A DNA stretch of 64,000 bases, from positions 124,001 to 188,000 of the forward strand of contig NZ_JBFRYB010000001.1 in assembly GCF_040892595.1 (NCBI RefSeq), written 5' to 3'. Position 1 is the first letter of the stretch. Each line of letters opens with the position of its first letter. The notes under the pieces were generated by a model. That model worked only from the letters and a program-made list of their open reading frames with translations, did no database searches and was not told the DNA's origin. The position numbers and the translations under genes are program-made. Shown in pieces: positions 26,951 through 36,021 of the stretch. The stretch is from Zhongshania sp. R06B22 (GTDB lineage: Bacteria; Pseudomonadota; Gammaproteobacteria; Pseudomonadales; Spongiibacteraceae).

Positions 26951-27193
26951 TTACCAATCCGCACCGGCGCAATTATTAGACGTAGGCATTATCCCGAAGC
27001 CGCGCCGTTTAACATTCTCAGCGAAACCTTGGAGCCACATTCCTCAGGGCCGAGCGAGGCAGTTCGCGGCCACACACCACTGATCTGGAAATCATATGAG
27101 TTCGTAAGTAGCAGGTAACGCAAAGGCAATAGTGCCCCAGCGAACAACCGCACAGTCCATTTCGACGCTAAACTAATCAGAGACATTATCCCG

Positions 27194-28612
27194 ATGAAGT
27201 ACACTCTCCACGAGAAGATTATTATTAACCGCCCCATCGAGGAGTGTTTTTCCTACCTAAAAGACTTTTCAACCATCGAGCAGTGGGATCCCGGTGTGTA
27301 TCGTTCGAGCAAGTTGACCCCGGGTAGCCCTCAGGTCGGCGCAGAATATGAAGTTATACTCAAATTACCAGCCAACAAGCTGTCGGCGATGCGCTACACC
27401 CAAGTAGCGATCGACGAGCCCAATCAGCTAATTTTACAAGGCCAAGGCGACAACTTCACGGCGTTCGACACCCTTAGCTTCAGCGCAATAGACGATGCCA
27501 AAACCTGTATAGACTATCGCGCCGAGCTCGACTTGGAATGGCTACAGCCGCCATTCGCGTGGATGTTCAAACCACTGCTAAACCGTCTTGGTAAAAAAGC
27601 GGTAAGCGGCTTAGAGCAGGCGCTTACTAACCCCAGCTCTCCCGCAGACCGCCGGCTTAAAAACGATCTCTGCGACAAACTTATTGTGCCCGCAACCCTT
27701 TCTTTTGGTAAACGCGGCTATCTTTCGATGCCCCGTAAATCACACAGTAATAGAATGGATGGCAAAGTTGTTGCCATTACCGGACCGACCGCCGGCATAG
27801 GCTTAGACGCTGCCTGCGAGCTTGCACGCTTAGGTGCCACCCTGATTTTAATCGGCAGAGACACTTCAAAACTCCAGAAGGCCGCCAAGCAAATTGAAGA
27901 TTTCAGTGGCTGCGATCCACATGCGCTGCGCGTGATTGAAGCTGACATAAGCTCACTGCAGGCGACAGCTGCTGGTGCTCGTAAAATAGTAGAAACTCAG
28001 CCCCGCATTGATGTATTAATAAACAATGCCGGTGCCTTGTTTTCATCAAGAGAAGACACTGAGGAAGGCTTTGAACGCGCTCTCGCGGTAAACTTTCTCG
28101 CCCCCGTTCTGCTAAGTAAATTACTTCAGGGTCACCTAAACGACGCCAGCCGCATTATTAATGTGGTATCTGGGGGCTTGTATTTTCAAGGCCTTAAGCT
28201 AAATGACATGCAGTTTCTAAAAGAAGCTTACGATGGCAGCAAAGCCTATGCTCGCGCCAAACGCGCCCTAGTGTATATGAGCCAAGAAAGCACTGCCAAA
28301 ACGAATTACTACACCATGCATCCCGGCTGGGCGGCCACACCCGGAGTCGCTAAATCCTTGCCCGCCTTCGACAGAAAGTTAAAAAACTTTATGCGAGATG
28401 GCCGCATGGGTGCCGACACAATGATTTGGCTGGCTACAGCACCTGAGCTTAAGGACTACCAAGAACCTCAGCTATGGTTTGATCGCCACCCCCATGCCTA
28501 CGACGTATTGCCTAACACCAAAGCTAGCGCCAGCGAAAGACAGCAGCTTGAACGCTGGACACAGCAAACCTTATCTCCCTTTGAGGCTAGCGTCACCAGT
28601 GAGTCTATATAA
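27194..28612 (+). CDS. Fusion of SRPBCC lipid-binding domain and short-chain dehydrogenase
   Basis: A 472-residue two-domain protein. Residues 1-150 form an SRPBCC/polyketide-cyclase-like fold (MKYTLHEKIIINRPIEECF, 'DFSTIEQWDPGV'), a family that binds hydrophobic ligands. Residues 188-440 form a short-chain dehydrogenase resembling the DHRS12/retinol dehydrogenase group: TGPTAGIG (196-203), NNAG (277-280), Ser326 and Tyr352-x3-Lys356. The fusion suggests that one half binds a lipid or sterol-like substrate for the other to oxidise or reduce. No good ribosome site is visible before ATG 27194. The 940-base gap upstream implies its own promoter. Confidence 0.85.
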   Translation: MKYTLHEKIIINRPIEECFSYLKDFSTIEQWDPGVYRSSKLTPGSPQVGAEYEVILKLPANKLSAMRYTQVAIDEPNQLILQGQGDNFTAFDTLSFSAIDDAKTCIDYRAELDLEWLQPPFAWMFKPLLNRLGKKAVSGLEQALTNPSSPADRRLKNDLCDKLIVPATLSFGKRGYLSMPRKSHSNRMDGKVVAITGPTAGIGLDAACELARLGATLILIGRDTSKLQKAAKQIEDFSGCDPHALRVIEADISSLQATAAGARKIVETQPRIDVLINNAGALFSSREDTEEGFERALAVNFLAPVLLSKLLQGHLNDASRIINVVSGGLYFQGLKLNDMQFLKEAYDGSKAYARAKRALVYMSQESTAKTNYYTMHPGWAATPGVAKSLPAFDRKLKNFMRDGRMGADTMIWLATAPELKDYQEPQLWFDRHPHAYDVLPNTKASASERQQLERWTQQTLSPFEASVTSESI

Positions 28613-28793
28613 CGGGGGGCACCTATGGTGGGGCAAATCGCCCGTGCGCTTCGTCTCACGCGTTATGAGAAATGTCTTACACGCACACTAGCTAATCGCG
28701 ACTTCACAACAGCGCAGAAAAAACTAAAATAAAGTAAGTTAAGGATGGCTATGGTGCAACAGGGATGTGCTGCACCGCTGATCAACAAGATAT

Positions 28794-28822
28794 AAAAAAG
28801 GCCCCGATGGGGCCTTTTTTTT
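28794..28822. terminator. Bidirectional rho-independent terminator
   Basis: A 12-bp stem AAAAAAGGCCCC / GGGGCCTTTTTT with a GAT loop and eight T residues. Its A and T runs on both sides let it end transcripts from the SRPBCC-SDR gene (+) and from the FKBP gene (-), which converge here. Confidence 0.9.
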
Positions 28823-28841
28823 GCTTCGCGAAGTGACGAAT

Positions 28842-29549
28842 TTACTTCTCGTCGTCGCCCGCAATACTAATTAACTCAACATCAAAGATTAACGCTGAGT
28901 TAGGGCCGATCATTTCGCCCGCACCACCTGGGCCATATGCTAAAGCGGGTGGAATAAACAATTTCCACTTAGAGCCTACTGGCATCATTTGCAGGGCTTC
29001 AGTCCACCCAGCGATAACACCACCAACTGGGAAGCTTACCGTTTCGCCGCGCTGATAAGAGCTATCGAAGACGTTACCGTCTAACAATGTGCCGTGATAA
29101 TGGACTTCTACAGTGTCGTCCGCAGTAGGTATTGCTCCATCACCCTTCACCAACACCTGATACTGCAAGCCAGTTTCAGTGGTTTTCACGCCTTCCTCAG
29201 TACTATTTTTAGCAAAAAACGCGTCGGCTGCTTTTTGGTTCACTGCGCCCGCCTGTTGAGATTCTTCCTGGCGAACCGCCAACTGCTTCTGCTGATAAGC
29301 TTGCAGCGTGCTCATAATATCTTCTTCACTCATCTGCAACTCACCACCGGCGAGAGCATCGCGCACACCCGCGCTGAACGCGGCAACATCTAAAGGAAGA
29401 TCATCGCCAAACCGAGCGCCGATATTAGCGCCAATACCGTAGCTAACCTTAGAGATTTCGGTATCAAGATCTGCTTTAGACGCAGTATCACCGCCGCAAG
29501 CTGTTAGCAGGCCACTCATTACCACCGCACAAACCAGTGTCTTATTCAT
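28842..29549 (-). CDS. FKBP-type peptidyl-prolyl isomerase lipoprotein
   Basis: A 235-residue FkpA/Mip-like protein: lipobox LLTAC (Cys18), an N-terminal dimerisation helix region ('KVSYGIGANIGARFGDDL'), and a C-terminal FKBP domain ('VEVHYHGTLLDGNVFDSSYQRGE', 'VIAGWTEALQMMPVGSKWKLFIPPALAYG', 'NSALIFDVELI'). It should catalyse proline isomerisation and act as a chaperone for periplasmic or outer membrane proteins. Convergent with the SRPBCC-SDR gene across a terminator. Standard and intact. Confidence 0.93.
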   Translation of the reverse strand: MNKTLVCAVVMSGLLTACGGDTASKADLDTEISKVSYGIGANIGARFGDDLPLDVAAFSAGVRDALAGGELQMSEEDIMSTLQAYQQKQLAVRQEESQQAGAVNQKAADAFFAKNSTEEGVKTTETGLQYQVLVKGDGAIPTADDTVEVHYHGTLLDGNVFDSSYQRGETVSFPVGGVIAGWTEALQMMPVGSKWKLFIPPALAYGPGGAGEMIGPNSALIFDVELISIAGDDEK

Positions 29550-29746
29550 GTAACTACCTTATTTATTGATAAAAAATACTGCCGCGAATTCGACATGCAT
29601 ACTCAGACCATAGTCTGCCACAAGCGTTCCTAGAGACACAGTGCCACAGGATATAAATCCATTATTGATTGGGGAGATAGATTCTCGGCGGCAAGTTTGT
29701 ATAATGAAGATTGATGGTTTTTTGAACATTCCTAGGGTTGAATCTC

Positions 29747-30520
29747 ATGTTTGGTAATAAAAACAAAAGTAAAACCGCCAAAACACCACTTGCTGAGCTG
29801 CAAAACCTGCAATCGGAGCTGCACTCACTTAGGGAAAAACACATTGCGGCGCTTGATCAAGAGCTGTTACTCCTTGAAAAAGAAGAAGTTTCTCAAAAAT
29901 CGAGAATAGATAAAACTCGCGACCAGCTGGCTCAGGCAAAACTGCGATTGAAAGAGCAAAAAGACGCCAAGCCCAGCATCCAAGCTCGCACCCAAGCAAG
30001 TATCGACACTCACCAAGCGCATTTTGATAATCATCAGGCCGAATTAGCCCAGCTGCGCAGTAGGATATTCGAGAAAAAACTGGAAAGCCGCAAAGAAAAG
30101 GCAGTTCTAAAAGCGATTGTCGATGCGGAAACCGCGCTAGCAAGACCAGAAAAAACCCGACCTGCGGCTAAACAGGCAGCCGCTACCCCCGCTGCCAAAA
30201 AAACCATACCGAAGGCCGCCGCGGCAAAAACAAAAACGCCAAGTTCCGCCTCACCCCAGCCGAGCCCAAAGGAATCGGCAGCGCAAGCGCCAAAGGATGA
30301 TGACAAACCAATTGCAAACAGCGCGACAACTGCCGCCAAAGACAAGTCCCCGACTCCCACCGCCGTCAAAACAACGCCAAGTGCGGTAACTGCGTCACCA
30401 CCGAAAGCCGTCGAGAAAGAATATAAAGCTCCCCGGCGACGAGTGCGACGCATGAGCGACATCCCCAGCCACCCAGACAAGCCGGGCGATCGACTTGCCA
30501 GCCTTTTCGATGACTTTTAA
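29747..30520 (+). CDS. Coiled-coil protein with Ala/Lys/Pro-rich tail, function unknown
   Basis: 257 residues from ATG 29747 (AGGG upstream; a TTG three codons earlier is unlikely). Residues about 15-140 are heptad-rich and should form a coiled coil ('LQNLQSELHSLREKHIAAL', 'KSRIDKTRDQLAQAKLRLKE'). A low-complexity stretch of Ala, Lys, Pro and Thr follows. The basic-then-acidic end 'APRRRVRRMSDIPSH...RLASLFDDF' looks like a binding motif. No signal peptide or membrane helix. The stop overlaps the end of the convergent TIGR02444 gene by 4 bases. I do not recognise the family. Confidence 0.75.
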   Translation: MFGNKNKSKTAKTPLAELQNLQSELHSLREKHIAALDQELLLLEKEEVSQKSRIDKTRDQLAQAKLRLKEQKDAKPSIQARTQASIDTHQAHFDNHQAELAQLRSRIFEKKLESRKEKAVLKAIVDAETALARPEKTRPAAKQAAATPAAKKTIPKAAAAKTKTPSSASPQPSPKESAAQAPKDDDKPIANSATTAAKDKSPTPTAVKTTPSAVTASPPKAVEKEYKAPRRRVRRMSDIPSHPDKPGDRLASLFDDF

Positions 30521-31023
30521 CGAATTTCGGCAAACTTAAGGGCTAAGTCTCGACATACAGACAGGAGCTGACCTTGACTTACATCCGCGTGCACCGCAGC
30601 GTAGGCCAATAGATTTTCTAAGTAGCTGTCGTCATCGTCACTTACAGCTGTTAGCCCTGCGATCCCGTTCGCCAACAACGCCACCTCCGCGCGCTCAGCT
30701 TCAATCTCTGCCGTTTTTAGCGCCCCATAAAGCTCGCCACTTCCCTCAGCCTGACGGCGCAATGCCCTCAGGGGAATGACGTAAGTCTCCCGAATAGGGG
30801 CCACCAAAGTAATCAGCTCCTGACAAAAAGGTGAGCTCCAAAGCATGTTTTGCTGACCGCAGAACCCTGCCGCTAACAACATATTTACATCCATTTGGTA
30901 ATGGTCCTGCAAATACAAGCAATGCCGTTGTATTATGGGCTCCGAATACGCCGCTAGGGCAAACTCCCACATTTTACTTAGCGTCTTAGGTGGTTTCCCG
31001 CCGGCACTATATTTTCCATTCAT
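30517..31023 (-). CDS. TIGR02444 (DUF2390) family protein
   Basis: A 168-residue protein matching the gammaproteobacterial TIGR02444/DUF2390 family: 'WEFALAAYSEPIIQRHCLYLQDHYQMDVNMLLAAGF', then 'APIRETYVIPLRALRR'. Helical, without signal or membrane segments. In Pseudomonas and relatives the gene adjoins an ABC-F ATPase, as it does here (divergent, 33 bases apart), so the two may share a promoter and possibly a translation-related role. The function is unknown. Confidence 0.8.
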   Translation of the reverse strand: MNGKYSAGGKPPKTLSKMWEFALAAYSEPIIQRHCLYLQDHYQMDVNMLLAAGFCGQQNMLWSSPFCQELITLVAPIRETYVIPLRALRRQAEGSGELYGALKTAEIEAERAEVALLANGIAGLTAVSDDDDSYLENLLAYAAVHADVSQGQLLSVCRDLALKFAEIR

Positions 31024-31056
31024 TACTCGGTACTCACGCTATAATCGCGCCCCATC

Positions 31057-32949
31057 ATGATTGAATTCCAGAACCTCAGTTTACAACGCGGCGGCAAAGC
31101 ATTGCTCGAATCAGCTGACCTGCGCGTAAATCCCGGCGAACATATCGCCCTTGTCGGCGCCAACGGCACCGGAAAATCTAGCTTGTTCCAGCTTATGTGC
31201 GGCAAGCTAGTACAAGATAGCGGCGACCTGAGCTTCCCCGCTCAGTGGCAAATAGCCCAGATGCGGCAGGAGGTCGATGCCAGTGATCGCCGCGCTATCG
31301 ACTACGTTATTGACGGCCATCATCGCTTTCGCGACATTGAAGCGCAAATAGCCAGCTGTCAGGATGATCATCGTCTCGCCGAATTACATGGCGAATTAGA
31401 CCTCATCAATGCCTATCAAATACACAGCGATGCCGAGCGCTTGCTCACCGGCCTAGGTTTTAAACTTGAAGAATTAGAGCGCTCCGTCAACGACTTCTCC
31501 GGCGGCTGGCGAATTCGTCTAAATTTAGCACAAGCGCTCATGTGCCCCTCGGATCTGATGCTATTAGATGAGCCGACAAATCACCTCGACCTCGATGCCA
31601 GCCTTTGGCTGGAGCAGTGGTTAAGCCGCTATGAAGGCACTTTATTTTTAATTTCCCACGACCGCGACTTTATCGATGCCTGCTGCGACCACGTCGTGCA
31701 TTTAGACCGCCAATCCCTAATGCGATATCGCGGCAACTATACGGCATTTGAAAAGCAACGCGGCGAGCGCCTCGCCCAACAGCAGCAAGCATTTGAACGC
31801 CAGCAAGTCGTTCGCGCTCACATGGAAGACTTTGTACGACGCTTCCGCGCCAAGGCCACCAAGGCCAAACAAGCGCAAAGTCGATTAAAGGCGCTGGAGC
31901 GGATGGCCGACATCGCCCCCGCGCATATCGATTCACCATTTAATTTTCGCTTCTATGAACCCAAGCAGTTTTCAGACCCGCTGCTGTCTTTATCTCAAGC
32001 CACGCTGGGTTATAACAGCCCCATCCTCAACAAGCTCAATATCAGCATTCACCCTGGCACTAGACTTGGGCTGCTGGGCGCAAATGGCGCGGGCAAATCG
32101 ACATTGATGAAGACCCTCGCTGGTACTTTGCAACCCCTAAGCGGTGAGCGTCAGCAAGGCGAACATTTGCACATGGGTTATTTCCATCAGCATCAGCTGG
32201 AATCTTTGGATTTAAGCGCCAGCCCAATAACGCAACTACAAAGACTCCGTCCAGATGCTCGCGAGCAGGAAATCCGCAATTTTATCGGTGGTTTTAATTT
32301 TCATGGCAAGCACGCCGAGCAAAGCTGCGAGAATTTTTCAGGCGGCGAAAAAGCCCGCCTCGCCCTAGCCATCATCGTGTGGCAGCGCCCGAATGTATTA
32401 CTGCTCGATGAACCGACCAACCACCTAGACCTTGAAATGTGTCACGCGCTAACCAGCGCCCTGCAAAATTTTGAAGGCGCGATGATATTGGTCAGCCATG
32501 ATCGCCACTTGCTGCGAAATACCGTTGACGAGTTTCTACTCGTCGATAGCGGTCAAGCCCAGCCCTTCGATGGCAGCCTTGAAGACTATCGACACTGGTT
32601 GCTAAACCGCGATAAAAGCGCGCCGAGCGGAAATGAAACGGCAGCAAGTAGCAGCGTACCTCTGGTCGACAAAAAGCAAGCTCGCCAACAAGCCGCAGCA
32701 CGCCGTGCGCAACTCGCACCACTGACCTCAAAGCTCAAAAAGTTAGAACAGAGCATGCAAAAGTTTGCCGAGCAATTGACGCGCATAGAAAACCAGCTCG
32801 CCGATACCGGCCTTTATGAAGAGAGCAATAAAGAAAAACTCAAGAAACTACTTGCCGAACAAGCAAGCTTACGCGAACAGAATGACGACACCGAAGAGCA
32901 GTGGTTGGCAATTCAAGAAGAGCTAGACGCGCTGGAAACTGAGTCTTAA
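31057..32949 (+). CDS. yheS: ABC-F family ATPase, YheS-like
   Basis: A 630-residue soluble protein with two ABC domains and no membrane part: Walker A GANGTGKSS and GANGAGKST, signatures 'FSGGWR' and 'FSGGEKAR', Walker B 'LLDEPTNHLDLD' and 'LLDEPTNHLDLE'. The charged linker between them ('FVRRFRAKATKAKQAQSRLKAL') is the ABC-F P-site tRNA-interaction motif. A C-terminal coiled coil follows. ABC-F proteins act on ribosomes; the YheS group is linked to release of stalled translation. Length, order and neighbour (TIGR02444) match Pseudomonas homologues. Confidence 0.93.
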   Translation: MIEFQNLSLQRGGKALLESADLRVNPGEHIALVGANGTGKSSLFQLMCGKLVQDSGDLSFPAQWQIAQMRQEVDASDRRAIDYVIDGHHRFRDIEAQIASCQDDHRLAELHGELDLINAYQIHSDAERLLTGLGFKLEELERSVNDFSGGWRIRLNLAQALMCPSDLMLLDEPTNHLDLDASLWLEQWLSRYEGTLFLISHDRDFIDACCDHVVHLDRQSLMRYRGNYTAFEKQRGERLAQQQQAFERQQVVRAHMEDFVRRFRAKATKAKQAQSRLKALERMADIAPAHIDSPFNFRFYEPKQFSDPLLSLSQATLGYNSPILNKLNISIHPGTRLGLLGANGAGKSTLMKTLAGTLQPLSGERQQGEHLHMGYFHQHQLESLDLSASPITQLQRLRPDAREQEIRNFIGGFNFHGKHAEQSCENFSGGEKARLALAIIVWQRPNVLLLDEPTNHLDLEMCHALTSALQNFEGAMILVSHDRHLLRNTVDEFLLVDSGQAQPFDGSLEDYRHWLLNRDKSAPSGNETAASSSVPLVDKKQARQQAAARRAQLAPLTSKLKKLEQSMQKFAEQLTRIENQLADTGLYEESNKEKLKKLLAEQASLREQNDDTEEQWLAIQEELDALETES

Positions 32950-32961
32950 AAAAGTGGATCA

Positions 32962-32983
32962 AGGCGGCAAATGACTGCCGCCT
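32962..32983. terminator. Stem-loop between convergent genes
   Basis: An 8-bp perfect stem AGGCGGCA / TGCCGCCT with a six-base loop lies between the ABC-F stop and the GST stop. No proper T run follows, so it may be a weak or Rho-assisted terminator. Confidence 0.5.
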
Positions 32984-32996
32984 GATAAACGAATAC

Positions 32997-33656
32997 TTAG
33001 GCTTTAGCCTTTACGGCTTCTAAAAATGCCCCCATCCCTTCTTGCATGGCCGAATCTAGTTGTTTCGAAATATCCGCCGACGCCATCATCTCATCCCATG
33101 CACGCAGACCAGGCACTTCTGCCAATACATCCCACTGATAAACTGCCCCTGTGGCCAACTTACAGGTGAGCATGCAATAACGTAGCACAACATCTGCCAT
33201 GGTCATCGCATCACCAAACATATAGGGCGAAGGCTTAGCGAGCTGTGCCAAAGCCTGACAACCCTTGGTAATGGTTTCGCGCACTTCGGCTTTAATATCG
33301 TCACTTACCTTCTTACCGGCGAGCACTTCAGGGAATAAGCGACGCGCAGGCAGTTCAAAATACAGCTCCGCCATTTTCATCAGCTCACTAACCTTTGCCC
33401 GCTGCCATTCATCTGCGGGTAACAGTGGTTTAGCCGGATAAGCGGCATCAATATAATTTAAAATAACACTAGTCTCGGCCAAGCAGCCGTGTTCGGTCTC
33501 TATGCAAGGCACCTTACCCATCGGGCTTTTATGGTTATAAGCGGGGTCCATACCGGGAAAGGTCAACACTTCCTCGAACTCTATACCCTTGTATAGCAGC
33601 ACGTGCTTGACCATATTGAAATAATTGCTAACTGCAAAGCCGTATACTTTGAGCAT
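32997..33656 (-). CDS. Glutathione S-transferase family protein
   Basis: A 219-residue cytosolic GST. The thioredoxin-like N-terminal domain shows 'YGFAVSNYFNMVKHVLLYKGIEFEE' and the glutathione-binding 'KSPMGKVPCIETEHGCLAETSVILNYID' (cis-Pro and Glu-Thr-Ser). The helical C-terminal domain has 'MTMADVVLRYC' in place of the usual 'S-x-AD' capping box. A GGAAGGG ribosome site precedes ATG 33656. It probably conjugates or reduces electrophiles. The substrate is unknown. Confidence 0.9.
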   Translation of the reverse strand: MLKVYGFAVSNYFNMVKHVLLYKGIEFEEVLTFPGMDPAYNHKSPMGKVPCIETEHGCLAETSVILNYIDAAYPAKPLLPADEWQRAKVSELMKMAELYFELPARRLFPEVLAGKKVSDDIKAEVRETITKGCQALAQLAKPSPYMFGDAMTMADVVLRYCMLTCKLATGAVYQWDVLAEVPGLRAWDEMMASADISKQLDSAMQEGMGAFLEAVKAKA

Positions 33657-33855
33657 AATTGCCCTTCCTATTTACTGTTATTGTGATGTATCTAGCAGTA
33701 TAACCAGCATTGAATTGCTGGCACCAGCGCCAAGATCAATCAACTGTATCTAATAATAAAACACACCACCCGGCAAAGCTGACAATTTCGTAAGTTGCCG
33801 TGAAGGCCTAATTTGGCTACTGTTCGCGCTCAGATTTTTGCCGCACGAGAAAGTT

Positions 33856-34473
33856 ATGGAAATTGCGCTTCCCCCTCACATAAACGACGTTAAAGGCTTT
33901 TTAGCCGACGATGAAGCAAAGGCCCTGTATGAACAGGCCCTTTCTGTGGCAGAGCGCGGACCAGTTTTAGAGGTTGGCAGCTATTGCGGCAAATCGACCA
34001 TTTATCTAGGCCTAGCCTGCCAGCAAAAAAACAGCGTGGTTTATGCGGTAGATCACCACGTTGGCTCAGAGGAACACCAACTGGGCGAAATGTTTCACGA
34101 CCCTGATCTCTACGACGCAGGCGAAGGACGCTTCGACACCTTCAAAGAATTTCGACGCAATATCCGCCTAGCCGGATTAGACGACACCGTTGTGCCCATT
34201 GTTGCGACATCAGAAGTCAGCGCGCGGCACTGGCACACACCACTCGCCATGGTCTTTATCGACGGCGGTCACAGCCTCGATGCCGCACTGTGCGACTACC
34301 GCTGCTGGGCAGGTAAAATCATCACCGGTGGCGTGCTCGCCATTCACGATTTATTCCCCGCCCCAGAAGAAGGCGGCCAAGCCCCCTATGCCATTTATAA
34401 AATGGCGCTAGCTTCTGGCTTATTTGAACCCATCGCGCGGGTGAATACTTTGGGTTTGTTACGGCGGATTTAG
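33856..34473 (+). CDS. Class I SAM-dependent methyltransferase (PF13578 type)
   Basis: 205 residues. Motif I appears as 'VLEVGSYCGKSTIYLG', followed by 'VVYAVDHHVGSEEHQ' and 'MVFIDGGHSLDAALCDYRCW', the metal-binding DGGH typical of the PF13578/cephalosporin-hydroxylase-like methyltransferases. ATG 33856 has a GAGA element; the TTG six codons upstream is less likely. It stands alone before a long repeat-rich gap. The substrate is unknown. Confidence 0.8.
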   Translation: MEIALPPHINDVKGFLADDEAKALYEQALSVAERGPVLEVGSYCGKSTIYLGLACQQKNSVVYAVDHHVGSEEHQLGEMFHDPDLYDAGEGRFDTFKEFRRNIRLAGLDDTVVPIVATSEVSARHWHTPLAMVFIDGGHSLDAALCDYRCWAGKIITGGVLAIHDLFPAPEEGGQAPYAIYKMALASGLFEPIARVNTLGLLRRI

Positions 34474-34534
34474 GCTAAGCCACAACTCTATAATGTCCCG
34501 GCATACCGCCGAAGATTTGGATTCTTTAGTATCT

Positions 34535-34880
34535 CGTCATACCCGACCCCGATCAGGTATCCATATGAGCGCAGCGAACGCCTTTGGCTCTAACAAAGCA
34601 CGCAGCGGTTCAACGTCCGCGGTCTATGGATCCTCAATCGAGTTGAGGATGACAGAATAAAGTGGGGCGCAAGCAAAGACCTCCGTCATACCCGACCCCG
34701 ATCGGGTATCCATGTGAGCTGATTGATTGCCTTTGGTTCTAGCGGAGCACGTCGCGGCGCAAAGTCTCCGGTCTATGGATCCTCAATCGAGTTAAAGATG
34801 ACAGAATAAAGTGGATCGCAAGCAAGGACCTCCGTCATACCCGACCCCGATCGGGTATCCATGTGAGCGCAGCGAATGCC
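34535..34880. repeat. 149-bp tandem repeat, about 2.3 copies, with two dyads per unit
   Basis: Copies begin with CGTCATACCCGACCCCGATC at 34535, 34684 and 34833, exactly 149 bases apart; the third is partial. Each unit has a first dyad TACCCGA / TCGGGTA and a second, ATCCTCAA / TTGAGGAT, perfect in unit 1 and decayed in unit 2. Similar GATC-centred dyads next to 'GGATGACA' text are common intergenic repeats in proteobacteria. Confidence 0.9.
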
Positions 34881-35130
34881 GTTGTTTCGATATCTGATCA
34901 TCGGAATGTTTTTTGCGCCGACTGCTAGCCTCGATTTCGCCCAGCTGGGCGACTCAATTTATTTTTGCTTGGCCCAAAAATAAAGCAAGCAAAGAAAAAG
35001 AACACCCTGCATCACCGTCGATGGCTAAAGACGCCATTGATGTAGCTCGGGGCATCCTGCCACTCGGCCTAAAGGCCGCCCCTACGGGCGTTCAAAACAG
35101 CTATTCTGCTGTTCTGTCTTGCGCGCTTCA

Positions 35131-35208
35131 CAAGTAACGGCGCGGCCAACGTGCCCCGGAAAAAACTCGCCTTCGGCTCAAACAGTTTCCCGCTTAAGCC
35201 GTTACTTG
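35131..35208. repeat. Hairpin element 1 with conserved core in the loop
   Basis: Arms CAAGTAACGGC (35131-35141) and GCCGTTACTTG (35198-35208) are exact reverse complements. The loop holds a 23-base core at 35164-35186 that begins AACTCGCCTTCGGCTCA. The same core recurs inverted in element 2. Confidence 0.8.
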
Positions 35209-35320
35209 CTGCAGTGCTCAGCGGCGCTGAAGGGAGATGGCGTAAGCTGAGAGTTTCTTATCAAAAACAACCAGTAATCAGATGCCAGATTGCAGGACGA
35301 TTTTAAGTCACACTTTCGAA

Positions 35321-35421
35321 CTCACCGAGCATCGCAGAAATTCAATGGGATGCTTTTAGCGAGGACTGTCTGAGCCGAAGGCGAGTTCCGCAGCGATCCC
35401 ATTGGATTTTTGCGAGGTGAG
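35321..35421. repeat. Hairpin element 2, opposite orientation, same core
   Basis: Outer arms at 35321-35351 and 35396-35421 pair imperfectly over some 25 bases (CTCACC ... CAATGGGAT against ATCCCATTG ... GGTGAG). The loop contains the core of element 1 in reverse orientation at 35365-35387, with 22 of 23 bases the same. The arms differ entirely from those of element 1. Confidence 0.8.
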
Positions 35422-35780
35422 GGTACCCGAAGGGAGAGTAATAGCGGGCGAATTTCTTGCTTACTTCTTTTTCCACAAAAAGACAATTCGCTTTTTAATT
35501 GATCGCCGCTTTTTGGCGACTCGTCGGATGAGGCACCTAGTGCCAAATAACTATGTCACCCAGCGAGAGCCAAAAAAAATACATCGAAAATCCGCAATTG
35601 CGATAGCCACTACAGCACTTATTCGATCAGCTTGAAGTCAATTAGCACCTTGGATATATTGACCACAAGTCGATAGAACTGAGCGCTTTAGGCAAAGTTT
35701 ATTCAGTAGTTCCCAATACACAGCAGCGCGCATCACTTATTATTGCTACTAATAAAAAAGACCAACTAATATGTTTTATG

Positions 35781-35820
35781 CATAGCTTTCACGCTTTTCC
35801 CTTAATTCATAAGCTATGCT
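35781..35820. repeat. Inverted repeat sharing arms with 8792-8830
   Basis: GCATAGCTT (35781-35789) and AAGCTATGC (35812-35820) are exact reverse complements, 22 bases apart. The arms match those at 8792-8830. It lies about 200 bases before the lipoprotein operon, so a role as terminator, operator or mobile repeat remains open. Confidence 0.55.
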
Positions 35821-36021
35821 ACCATTAAGCTGTCTAACAAAAAAAACAAGGTTCGAAATCACTACCCAAAACCTAATTTACCACAGCTCCTTTCAACGAA
35901 ATCGATATATCAGATTTCCTAGCTAAGTATAGCAGTGTATTAACAAAGAGACGTGCAGCGAGTCTGGACCAAGCCAACTCCGAACTATCTCTTTTAAACC
36001 CTCAAGAAAGGCATATTAATT

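Larger units (their letters stand above)
34474..36021. other. 1.5 kb non-coding, repeat-rich region
   Basis: No credible gene. It holds a 149-bp tandem repeat (34535-34880), two opposed hairpin elements (35131-35208, 35321-35421) and an inverted repeat (35781-35820). Short open frames at 34913-35137, 35322-35546 and 35402-35635 run through repeat arms and carry no protein-like sequence. The promoter of the lipoprotein operon should lie in the last 200 bases. Confidence 0.7.

Noticed and set aside
30034..30480. 148-residue minus-strand open frame inside the coiled-coil gene
   Set aside because: Composition mirrors the Ala/Lys-rich coding strand; no ribosome site, and the plus strand frame extends further with a plausible start.
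34535..34880. CRISPR-like array
   Set aside because: The unit is 149 bases with only 2.3 copies and no short repeat/unique spacer pattern; no cas genes are near.
34913..35635. Small open frames in the repeat region
   Set aside because: They run across hairpin arms and the conserved core; the sequence pattern is that of structured repeats, not of codons.
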